Shown here one piece after another: positions 1 to 5,718 of a stretch of DNA of 6,316 nt; the first letter of the stretch is position 1, and each line of letters begins with the position of its first letter. Under the pieces are notes generated by a model. The model was given only the letters and a program-made list of their open reading frames with translations, searched no databases and was not told the DNA's origin. The position numbers and the translations under genes are program-made. The stretch is from Schlegelella_A sp035493195. Its GTDB lineage: Bacteria > Pseudomonadota > Gammaproteobacteria > Burkholderiales > Burkholderiaceae_C. Where the stretch lies: positions 1 to 6,316 of the forward strand of contig DATJIM010000389.1 in the NCBI GenBank assembly GCA_035493195.1. The letters run 5' to 3'.

Positions 1-1011
1 CAGCGAGACGCCGTCGAGCGGATGGCCGGGATCGGCGGCGACGCCGGCGGCAGCGAGCATCGTCGCCGACCAGTCCATCGTCATGCAGAGCTGCGCGCTC
101 GTCGTGCCCGGCGCGATCCGCGCCGGCCAGCGCGCGATCCAGGGCACGCGGATGCCGCCTTCGGTGAGGTCCATCTTGCCGCCAACGAGCGGCCAGTTGT
201 CGCTGAAGCGCTCGCCGCCGTTGTCGCTCGTGAAGACGACGAGCGTGTCGTCGGCGACGCCGTGCGCGGCGAGCGCGTCGAGGATCCAGCCGATCCCCTC
301 GTCCATGTGCTCGATCATTCGGCGGTACGTGTGGATGCTGCCGCCGTGCAGGTGGAAGAGGTTGTCCTTGACCTCGGCGGCGAGCGCGGCGTCGTCGCGC
401 GTCTCCCACGGCCAGTGCGGCGCCGTGTAGTGCACGCTCAGGAAGAACGGCGGCGCGCTCGGCGCGGCGATGCGCTCGATGAAGTCGACCGCGCGGCGCG
501 AGATCAGGTCGGTGAGATAGCCGTCCTCGCGATGCTCGGCCTCGCCCTGCCAGAGATCGTGCGCGCCGCGGTTGTCGCAGTGGCTGAAGTAGTCGACGCC
601 GCCCGACATCGGCCCGAAGAACTCGTCGTAGCCCGAACGCAGCGGCGAGAACGCCGGCGGATAGCCGAGGTGCCACTTACCGGCGAGCGCGGTGCGCCAG
701 CCCGCCGCCTTCAACAGCGACGGCAACGTCGGATGCCCGGGTGGCAGGCCGAGCGTCGTGCTGCTGCGCGTCCGGCTGCTGATCGGCTCCTCGGCGGCGC
801 CGCGCAGCCGGTACTGGTAGCGCCCGGTCATCAGCGCGAATCGCGTCGGCGAGCAGACCGGGGAGTTCGCGTAGCCCTGCGTGAAGCGGATGCCCTCTAC
901 CGCCATCCGGTCGAGCACGGGCGAGACGGGCACGCGGCCGCCGTAGCAACCGAGGTCGGCGAAGCCGAGGTCGTCGGCGACGATGAAGACGAAATTCGGG
1001 CGGATCGTCAT
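1..1011 (-). CDS. Sulfatase family protein (arylsulfatase-like), C-terminus missing
   Basis: Sulfatase of the alkaline-phosphatase superfamily, expected to hydrolyse sulfate esters; the substrate cannot be told. The 337 residues present begin MTIRPNFVFIVADDLG, where D13 and D14 are the usual metal ligands. The first signature is PVCSPTRFALMTG (51-63), in which C53 is the residue converted to formylglycine. Thr56 replaces the commoner Ser/Ala, a substitution the family pattern allows. The second signature GWRTALAGKWHLG (104-116) carries K112 and H114. SDNGG (262-266) supplies further metal ligands, and K279 sits in GGKM. The ATG is 4 bases after the stop of the YihY gene, with GGAAG a few bases upstream. 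An in-frame stop at 1027-1029 and the lack of a start codon between rule out a longer N-terminus, so there is no signal peptide and the enzyme is probably cytoplasmic. The gene continues beyond position 1. The family call is very secure. Confidence 0.95.
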   Translation of the reverse strand, partial: MTIRPNFVFIVADDLGFADLGCYGGRVPVSPVLDRMAVEGIRFTQGYANSPVCSPTRFALMTGRYQYRLRGAAEEPISSRTRSSTTLGLPPGHPTLPSLLKAAGWRTALAGKWHLGYPPAFSPLRSGYDEFFGPMSGGVDYFSHCDNRGAHDLWQGEAEHREDGYLTDLISRRAVDFIERIAAPSAPPFFLSVHYTAPHWPWETRDDAALAAEVKDNLFHLHGGSIHTYRRMIEHMDEGIGWILDALAAHGVADDTLVVFTSDNGGERFSDNWPLVGGKMDLTEGGIRVPWIARWPARIAPGTTSAQLCMTMDWSATMLAAAGVAADPGHPLDGVSL

Positions 1012-1015
1012 GGCA

Positions 1016-1960
1016 TCACTTCCGGGTCATCGCCGACGCGAGCGCGTCACGTGAACTTTTCAGGCGCTGAACGGCATTCACGGTGGCTTCGTGCGTGCCC
1101 GTTCCCGGATCCCCACTGCGCGTGCCGCGCGCGTGCGCGTAGACGTGCGTGAACTCGGCGCCGAGGAGGAAGACTTGCGCCGAGTAGTAGGTCCAGACGA
1201 TGACGAGGATCAGCGAGCCGGCGGCGCCGAACCCCGACGTCGCGCCGCTGCGGCCGAGGTAGAGGCCGATCAGCGACTTGCCGGCCGCGAACAGCAGCGC
1301 CGTCACGGCAGCGCCGACCCAGACGTCGCGCCAGCCGATGCGCACGCGCGGCAGGATCTTGTAGATCATCGCGAAGAGCGCCGTCACGACGGCGAAGCTG
1401 ACGGCGAAGTTCAGCGCCTCCGCGAAGATCGCCCAGCCGCCGAACGCGTGCGCGTAGCGCTTGCCGAAGGCCGCGATCGCGGTGCTCGCGAGCAGCGAGA
1501 CAACGAGCAGGAAGCCGATCCCGAGCACCATCCCGAACGACAGCAGCCGCGCCCGGATCAGCGTCCACAGGCCCGAGCCGGCGCGCCGCGCCGGCGCACG
1601 CCAGATGCGGTCGAGCGCGTTCTGCAGCTCGCCGAACACCGACGCCGCGCCGAGCAGCAACGTCGCGAGTCCGATCACCGTGGCGACGACGCCCTGCGCC
1701 GGCTTGTTGAGGCTTTGCAGCAGGCTCTGCGCCGCGGCGGCGCCTTCGTCGCCCATGACGTCGCGCAGCTGGGCGAAGATCTCGCCGCGCGCGGCGTCGG
1801 GCCCGAAGACGAGACCGGCGATCGACACCGCGATCAGCAGCAGCGGCGCGAGCGAGAAGAGCGTGTAGTAGGCGAGCGCCGCGCCCATGCTCGGCGCATA
1901 GTCGTCGACCCAGTCGACGACCGACTGCCTGGCCATGGCGACGAAGGAAGCGGTTCTCAT
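1016..1960 (-). CDS. YihY/virulence factor BrkB family inner-membrane protein
   Basis: Polytopic inner-membrane protein of the YihY/BrkB (UPF0761) family, 314 residues, a normal length for the group. The family was once mislabelled ribonuclease BN; its biochemical role is not firmly established, although transport has been suggested. The hallmark segment DDYAPSMGAALAYYTLFSLA (19-38) is present. Six hydrophobic segments are visible at about 27-52, 89-112, 136-162, 176-202, 212-236 and 243-270. The conserved FGELQNALDRIW (109-120) follows the second helix. The hydrophilic tail (about 275-314) is rich in Gly, Thr and Arg and looks unstructured. The ATG at 1960 has only a weak ribosome-binding site (GGTG); Met9 is an alternative start but has no better site. 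The gene is first in a likely two-gene operon with the sulfatase, 4 bases apart. No functional link between the two is evident. Confidence 0.93.
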   Translation of the reverse strand: MRTASFVAMARQSVVDWVDDYAPSMGAALAYYTLFSLAPLLLIAVSIAGLVFGPDAARGEIFAQLRDVMGDEGAAAAQSLLQSLNKPAQGVVATVIGLATLLLGAASVFGELQNALDRIWRAPARRAGSGLWTLIRARLLSFGMVLGIGFLLVVSLLASTAIAAFGKRYAHAFGGWAIFAEALNFAVSFAVVTALFAMIYKILPRVRIGWRDVWVGAAVTALLFAAGKSLIGLYLGRSGATSGFGAAGSLILVIVWTYYSAQVFLLGAEFTHVYAHARGTRSGDPGTGTHEATVNAVQRLKSSRDALASAMTRK

Positions 1961-2053
1961 CAGGGTGCACCACGAAGCGCCGCGCGCGCGAACGCCCTAT
2001 CATCCCTCGCCAACCGGAGCGACGGCTCCGGCCCCACTGCAGGAGACAGCCAC
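1961..2053. promoter_or_regulatory. Divergent intergenic region with candidate -10 element and leader hairpin
   Basis: This 93-base spacer separates the divergent YihY and CHRD lipoprotein genes. On the plus strand TATCAT (1998-2003) matches the sigma-70 -10 consensus at five of six positions. It would give a leader of roughly 45 bases for the lipoprotein; no clear -35 is seen. On the minus strand GATGAT (2004-1999) overlaps it and is a weaker -10 candidate for the YihY gene. A perfect hairpin (2014-2020 with 2025-2031, loop GACG) lies in the plus-strand leader. AGGAG at 2041-2045 is a good ribosome-binding site, 8 bases before the lipoprotein ATG. A (CG)5 run at 1981-1990 is also present. 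Promoter calls are by eye only. Confidence 0.45.
2014..2031 (+). promoter_or_regulatory. Inverted repeat / 5'-leader hairpin upstream of CHRD lipoprotein
   Basis: CCGGAGC (2014-2020) and GCTCCGG (2025-2031) form a perfect 7-bp GC-rich stem with a GACG loop. It ends 9 bases before the AGGAG ribosome-binding site. There is no T-tract after it, so it is not an obvious terminator. It could stabilise the mRNA or be a protein-binding palindrome. The repeat is directly visible; a role is not shown. Confidence 0.5.
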
Positions 2054-2491
2054 ATGATCGCTCGTCGTTTCGCCCTTGCCACTCTCGTTGCCGCCGGCGC
2101 GATCGCCGTCGCAGGCTGCGGCATGATGGATCGCGACAAAGGCGGTGCCGGCGTGATGTCGATACCGCTCTCGGGCCAGAACGAAGTGCCACCGAACACG
2201 AGCACCGGTTCGGGCACGGCCCGTGTCGAGCTCGACGGCAACGTGATCAAGTGGAACGTGACGTACTCGGGGACGACCGGCCCGGTCACCGCCGGCCACT
2301 TCCACGGTCCCGCTGCTGCGGGCTCGAACGCCGGCGTCGTCGTTCCGTTCGCCGGCCCGCTCGCGAGCCCGATCATCGGCCAGGCGACGCTCACGCCGGC
2401 GCAGGTCGACCAGGTCAAGCAAGGCCTCTGGTACGTCAACCTGCACACCGCCGCCCATCCCGGCGGCGAGTTGCGCGGCCAGGTCAAGTGA
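2054..2491 (+). CDS. CHRD domain-containing lipoprotein
   Basis: Small exported lipoprotein of 145 residues. The N-terminus has arginines (RR at 4-5), a hydrophobic stretch (6-20) and a lipobox ending AVAGC, with C22 as the lipidated cysteine. Residue +2 is Gly rather than Asp, which favours the outer membrane if the host is Gram-negative. The rest is a single CHRD domain (about 36-144): LSGQNEVPP (39-47), GSGTARVEL (52-60), GHFHGPA (81-87) and the C-terminal LHTAAHPGGELRGQV (130-144). CHRD was first described in chordin and is common in bacterial secreted proteins; its function there is unknown. The ATG at 2054 follows AGGAG by 8 bases, and the frame is open far upstream only because of GC-rich antisense coding, so the lipoprotein start is clear. 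The gene stands alone between a candidate promoter and a terminator, and is likely monocistronic. Confidence 0.93.
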   Translation: MIARRFALATLVAAGAIAVAGCGMMDRDKGGAGVMSIPLSGQNEVPPNTSTGSGTARVELDGNVIKWNVTYSGTTGPVTAGHFHGPAAAGSNAGVVVPFAGPLASPIIGQATLTPAQVDQVKQGLWYVNLHTAAHPGGELRGQVK

Positions 2492-2495
2492 CGAC

Positions 2496-2521
2496 AGGGC
2501 GGCTCCGGCCGCCCTTCTTCA
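2496..2521 (+). terminator. Rho-independent terminator between convergent genes
   Basis: AGGGCGGC (2496-2503) pairs perfectly with GCCGCCCT (2508-2515) around a TCCG loop. This is a UNCG-type tetraloop closed by C-G, known to be unusually stable. The stem is followed on the plus strand by a pyrimidine tail (TTCTTC) with few consecutive T residues. It begins 5 bases after the lipoprotein stop. Its tail overlaps the last codon of the convergent acyl-CoA synthetase gene, so it may also affect that transcript's end, although there is no T-tract on that strand. Confidence 0.8.
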
Positions 2522-4189
2522 TCGTCCCCTCGCCTTCTCTTCTTCGCGGAGCCGCAGCACGCGACGCTGCACCTTGCCGGTCGTCGTCATCGGCAGCGCG
2601 TCGATGAACTCGATCTCCTTCGGGTATTCGTAGGGAGCGAGCTTGCCACGGACGTGCGCCTGCAGCTCGTGCACGAGCTCGGCGGAAGCGAGATGGCCGG
2701 GGGCGACGACGACGAACGCCTTGACGAGCGCGCCGCGCTCGGCGTCGGGCTTCGGCACGACGGCGGCGTTGGCGACCGCGGGATGCTTGACGAGGCAGTT
2801 CTCGACCTCGCTCGGGCCGATGCGGTAGCCGGCAGCCTTGAAGACGTCGTCGCTGCGGCCCTGGTACCAGAGGTACCCGTCGTCGTCCATGACCGCGGTG
2901 TCGCCGGTGCGGCACCAGCTGTCGTCGACGTCGCCGGTGAATTTCGACCGCGTCGCGTCGTCGCGCTTCCAGTAGCCGAGGAAGAAGATCGGATCGCGCT
3001 CGCCGTGGACGTCGCGGCGGTGCAGCGCGACGTCGCCGGGCGTGCCGCGCGGACACTCGTTGCCGGCGTCGTCGACGACGGCAACGCGGTGGCCCGGATA
3101 CGGCCGACCCATGCTGCCCGGCCGCGCCGGCCAGTGGATCGCGCAGTTGCCGACGATGTAGTTGATCTCGGTCTGGCCGAACATCTCGTTCGGGACGACG
3201 CCGAGCGCGTCGCGGCACCACGCAAAGACGGCGTCGCCGACCGCTTCGCCCGCGCTCATGATCGCGCGCAGCTGCAGCGCGTAGCGCTCGCGCGGCGCCG
3301 GCACCGCCTTCATCATCGCCTTCAGCGCGGTCGGAAAGAGGAACGTGTGCGTGACGCGATGGCGCTCGAGCACCTCGAACGCGAGCTCGGGAGCGAACCG
3401 CCGCTGCAGCGCGACGATCTCGCGGCCGAAGTAGAGCGTCGGCAAGAGCGCGTCCATCAGGCCGCCGGTCCACGCCCAGTCCGCCGGCGACCAGAAGACC
3501 GCGTCGTCCTGCGGAAACCAGTTCTGGCTGCAGACAAAGCCCGGCAGGTTGCCGATCAGCGCACGGTGCGGAATCAGCGTTCCCTTCGGCGGCCCGGTCG
3601 TCCCGCTCGTGTAGATCAGCACGGCCGGGTCGTCGGCGCTCGTCTGCTCGGCGACGAACGGCGTTCGCTCGCCGCGGACCAGGTCGCGCCAGTCGACGTC
3701 GCCCTGCCCGGCGGCGGTGCCGGCGGCGACGACGGTCGCGAGGCCGGGACAGAGCGGCCGCGCCGCAAGCACGTTGGCGATGCCGCTTTCGTCGACGATC
3801 GCGAGGCGGGCTTCGCTGTCGCGGATGCGGTACTCGAGCGCGTCGGGCCCGAACAGCATCGACAGCGGCATCGCGACCGCGCCGAGGCGATAGAGCGCGA
3901 CGTGCGCGACCGCGGTCTCGAAGCGCTGCGGCAGCACGAGCGCGACGCGATCGCCGCGCGCGACGCCGAGCATGCGCAGCGCCGCCGCGAGGCGGTCGGC
4001 GGCGGCGTCGATCTCGCCGTAGGTGAAGTCGCTGCGGATGCCGTTCTCGTCCTCGAAGCGGATCGCGACCGCATCGGGCTTGAGCCGTGCCCAGCGCGTG
4101 CAGCAGACGTCGGCGATGTTGAAGTCGCGCGGAACGTCCCAGCGAAAGCCGGCGTAGAGCTCCGCGTAGCGGTCGACCGTCACGCTCAC
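2519..4189 (-). CDS. AMP-forming acyl-CoA synthetase (AMP-binding enzyme)
   Basis: ANL-superfamily ligase that would activate a carboxylic acid with ATP to an acyl-adenylate and transfer it to coenzyme A. The substrate is unknown; the overall look is closer to acetyl-/medium-chain acyl-CoA synthetases than to long-chain ones. At 556 residues it is full length. Motifs: phosphate-binding loop YTSGTTGPPKG (193-203), SPADWAWTGG (234-243), SAGEAV (312-317), MFGQTEIN (336-343), CRTGD (426-430), the hinge region GRSDDVFKAAGYRIGPSEVE (444-463), and the C-terminal PMTTTGKVQRR (533-543) with the presumed catalytic lysine K539. I chose the GTG at 4189-4187 because it forms a GTGA overlap with the stop codon of the upstream acetyltransferase; a second GTG two codons later is possible. 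The frame is also open upstream, but that stretch is the acetyltransferase read out of frame. Translation is probably coupled to the upstream gene. Confidence 0.94.
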   Translation of the reverse strand: MSVTVDRYAELYAGFRWDVPRDFNIADVCCTRWARLKPDAVAIRFEDENGIRSDFTYGEIDAAADRLAAALRMLGVARGDRVALVLPQRFETAVAHVALYRLGAVAMPLSMLFGPDALEYRIRDSEARLAIVDESGIANVLAARPLCPGLATVVAAGTAAGQGDVDWRDLVRGERTPFVAEQTSADDPAVLIYTSGTTGPPKGTLIPHRALIGNLPGFVCSQNWFPQDDAVFWSPADWAWTGGLMDALLPTLYFGREIVALQRRFAPELAFEVLERHRVTHTFLFPTALKAMMKAVPAPRERYALQLRAIMSAGEAVGDAVFAWCRDALGVVPNEMFGQTEINYIVGNCAIHWPARPGSMGRPYPGHRVAVVDDAGNECPRGTPGDVALHRRDVHGERDPIFFLGYWKRDDATRSKFTGDVDDSWCRTGDTAVMDDDGYLWYQGRSDDVFKAAGYRIGPSEVENCLVKHPAVANAAVVPKPDAERGALVKAFVVVAPGHLASAELVHELQAHVRGKLAPYEYPKEIEFIDALPMTTTGKVQRRVLRLREEEKARGR

Positions 4190-4683
4190 GCGCCGTCCCG
4201 GTACGCATCCAGCGCTGGACCGGCGATGCGACAGATTCGCCAGTCGGGCATCACCGTCGCGCCCATCCGTTCGTAGAAGCGGATCGCTCCCGAGTTCCAG
4301 TCGAGAACGCTCCACTCGAAGCGGCCGTAGCCGCGCTGCGCCGCGACGCGCGCGAGGTGCTCGAGCAGCGCCTGGCCGATGCCGCTGCCGCGCTGTTCGG
4401 GCTCGACGAAGAGATCCTCGAGCCAGAGACCCGGCTTGGCGAGAAAGGTCGAGAAGCTGACGAAGAAGAGCGCGAAGCCGACGACGCGTCCCGATCGCTC
4501 CGCGACGATCGCCTCGACGACCGGCTTCGGCCCGAACAGATGGACGGCGAGCTTGTCGGCCGTCACCTCGAGCAGATGGGTGAGCTTCTCGAACTCGGCG
4601 AGTCCGCGGATCAGCGCGACGATGGCGTCGACGTCGCGCCGCTCGGCGGCGCGCAGCGAGAAGTCGGCGGTGCGGGTGGTCAT
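4186..4683 (-). CDS. GNAT family N-acetyltransferase
   Basis: GNAT-fold acetyltransferase of 165 residues that would move an acetyl group from acetyl-CoA to an amine. Acetyl-CoA binding motif A is clear: WLEDLFVEPEQRGSGIG (87-103), with the QRGSGIG pyrophosphate loop at 97-103. EWSVLDWNSGAIRFYERMGA (123-142) matches the C-terminal part of the fold. The F-F-S-F-S-T-F stretch before LEDLFV and the LDWN...AIRFY block recall the spermidine/diamine acetyltransferase (SSAT-like) branch, so a polyamine or small amine is a plausible substrate, but this is not proven. The first in-frame ATG is used. No purine-rich ribosome-binding site is seen; instead CAGAAT (4696-4691) lies 7 bases upstream, raising the possibility of a leaderless mRNA. 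The stop overlaps the start of the acyl-CoA synthetase by 4 bases, so the two form an operon. Confidence 0.93.
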   Translation of the reverse strand: MTTRTADFSLRAAERRDVDAIVALIRGLAEFEKLTHLLEVTADKLAVHLFGPKPVVEAIVAERSGRVVGFALFFVSFSTFLAKPGLWLEDLFVEPEQRGSGIGQALLEHLARVAAQRGYGRFEWSVLDWNSGAIRFYERMGATVMPDWRICRIAGPALDAYRDGA

Positions 4684-4749
4684 GGCTGCGATTCTGCCCG
4701 CGTGCCGCGCGCGTCCTCGCCGCGCCGGCGCCTCGCCTACAGTCGGGGC
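4684..4749. promoter_or_regulatory. Divergent promoter region, possible leaderless starts
   Basis: This 66-base spacer lies between the minus-strand acetyltransferase and the plus-strand hydrolase and must hold both promoters unless they sit inside the genes. On the plus strand TACAGT (4738-4743) fits the TAnnnT -10 pattern and ends 6 bases before the hydrolase GTG. On the minus strand CAGAAT (4696-4691) ends 7 bases before the acetyltransferase ATG and matches TATAAT at four of six positions. Neither gene has a good Shine-Dalgarno sequence at proper spacing. No -35 hexamer is convincing in this GC-rich stretch. Confidence 0.4.
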
Positions 4750-5709
4750 GTGACCAGCGAACCCTACCGACCACGCCGCCGCGCGCAGAGCCGATTCGTC
4801 AGCGCGCGGGGCCTGCGCCAGCACGTTCTCGTCTGGGGCGACGCCGGCCTCGACCGCGCCGACCGGCCGCCGCTCGTGCTTCTGCACGGCTGGATGGACG
4901 TCGCGGCGTCGTTCCAGTTCGTCGTCGACGCCTTCGCCGAGGACCGCCATGTCGTCGCGCTCGACTGGCGCGGCTTCGGCGCGAGCGAGACGCCGCAGGC
5001 CGATACCTATTTCTTCGCCGAGTACCTCGGCGACCTCGAGATCGTCCTCGACGCTTTGTTCGGCGTCGACCGTTCGGCCGTCGACCTCGCCGGCCACAGC
5101 ATGGGCGGCAACGTCGCGATGCTCTATGCGGGCGTGCGTCCCGGCCGCGTCCGCCGGCTCGTCAATCTCGAAGGCTTCGGCATGCCGCGCTCGAAGCCGG
5201 AGCACGCGCCGGGGCGAATCGCGAAGTGGCTCGACGCGCTGAAGACACCTCAGCAGCTGCGGCCGTACCCCGACCTCGACGCGGTCGCGAAGCGGCTGAC
5301 GAAGACGAACCCGCTGCTCCGCCCGGACCGCGCGCTCTGGCTCGCATCGCAATGGTCGCGGCCGATCTCGGGCGATCCGTCGGGAGCGCGCGAGCTGCTC
5401 GCCGACCCCAACCACAAGCGCTCGAGCCCGATCATCGCGCAGGTCGACGAGTGGCTCGAGTGCTGGAAGCGGATCACCGCGCCGGTGCTGTGGATCGAAG
5501 GCGACCGAACCGACATCTCGGTCTGGTGGGGCGACCGCTACAGCAAGCCCGAGTTCCACCGCCGTCTCGATCTCGTCGCCGACGTCGAGCGCCACGTCGT
5601 CGGGCCGGCGGGCCACATGCTGCACCACGACCGCCCCGAGGACATCGCCGAGCGGATCGAGGCGTTCCTGTCAGAATCGCGCCCTCGCCGCAGCGCCCCG
5701 CCTGTCTAG
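4750..5709 (+). CDS. Alpha/beta fold hydrolase
   Basis: Serine hydrolase of the alpha/beta fold, 319 residues, substrate unknown. Visible elements: the oxyanion-hole strand PLVLLHGWMD (41-50), LDWRGFGASE (71-80), the nucleophile elbow AGHSMGGN (114-121) with S117, VLWIEGDRTD (246-255) giving D252 or D255 as the acid, and GPAGHMLHHDRPEDIA (285-300) with H289 as the base. The catalytic triad therefore looks intact, with a cap region at about 145-235. There is no signal peptide, so it should be cytoplasmic. I chose the GTG at 4750 because it gives a natural basic N-terminus (TSEPYRPRRR) before the fold and comes directly after a -10-like TACAGT. The frame is open further upstream, but that part runs antisense to the acetyltransferase. 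The ribosome-binding site is poor. The stop is 9 bases before prfB. The family is sure; the exact start is less so. Confidence 0.9.
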   Translation: MTSEPYRPRRRAQSRFVSARGLRQHVLVWGDAGLDRADRPPLVLLHGWMDVAASFQFVVDAFAEDRHVVALDWRGFGASETPQADTYFFAEYLGDLEIVLDALFGVDRSAVDLAGHSMGGNVAMLYAGVRPGRVRRLVNLEGFGMPRSKPEHAPGRIAKWLDALKTPQQLRPYPDLDAVAKRLTKTNPLLRPDRALWLASQWSRPISGDPSGARELLADPNHKRSSPIIAQVDEWLECWKRITAPVLWIEGDRTDISVWWGDRYSKPEFHRRLDLVADVERHVVGPAGHMLHHDRPEDIAERIEAFLSESRPRRSAPPV

Positions 5710-5718
5710 AAGACCACC

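Noticed and set aside
22..1152. Long plus-strand open frame opposite the sulfatase
   Set aside because: The translation is rich in Arg, Ala, Val and Glu with no recognisable motif, and the opposite strand has both sulfatase signatures. It is a typical antisense artefact of GC-rich coding.
1981..1990. (CG)5 alternating run as a possible Z-DNA or repeat element
   Set aside because: Only ten bases long in very GC-rich DNA. This is expected by chance and has no supporting context.
1091..2491. 466-codon plus-strand open frame that ends with the CHRD lipoprotein
   Set aside because: The first 321 codons are antisense to the YihY gene or lie in the intergenic spacer. The true gene starts at 2054 with a ribosome-binding site and a lipobox.
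2654..4276. 540-codon plus-strand open frame opposite the acyl-CoA synthetase
   Set aside because: Low-complexity Arg/Ala/Asp/Val composition and no domain, while the minus strand carries the complete set of ligase motifs.
2519..4774. Possible longer acyl-CoA synthetase starting at 4774
   Set aside because: The extra N-terminal stretch is the acetyltransferase gene read in another frame, is very rich in Arg, and resembles no ligase. The GTG at 4189 gives the expected family length.
4688..5680. The 9-mer CAGAATCGC occurs at 4696-4688 (minus) and 5672-5680 (plus), as if a shared regulatory site
   Set aside because: The second copy lies inside the hydrolase coding end, the spacing to the next start differs (7 versus about 41 bases), and two copies of a 9-mer are weak evidence.
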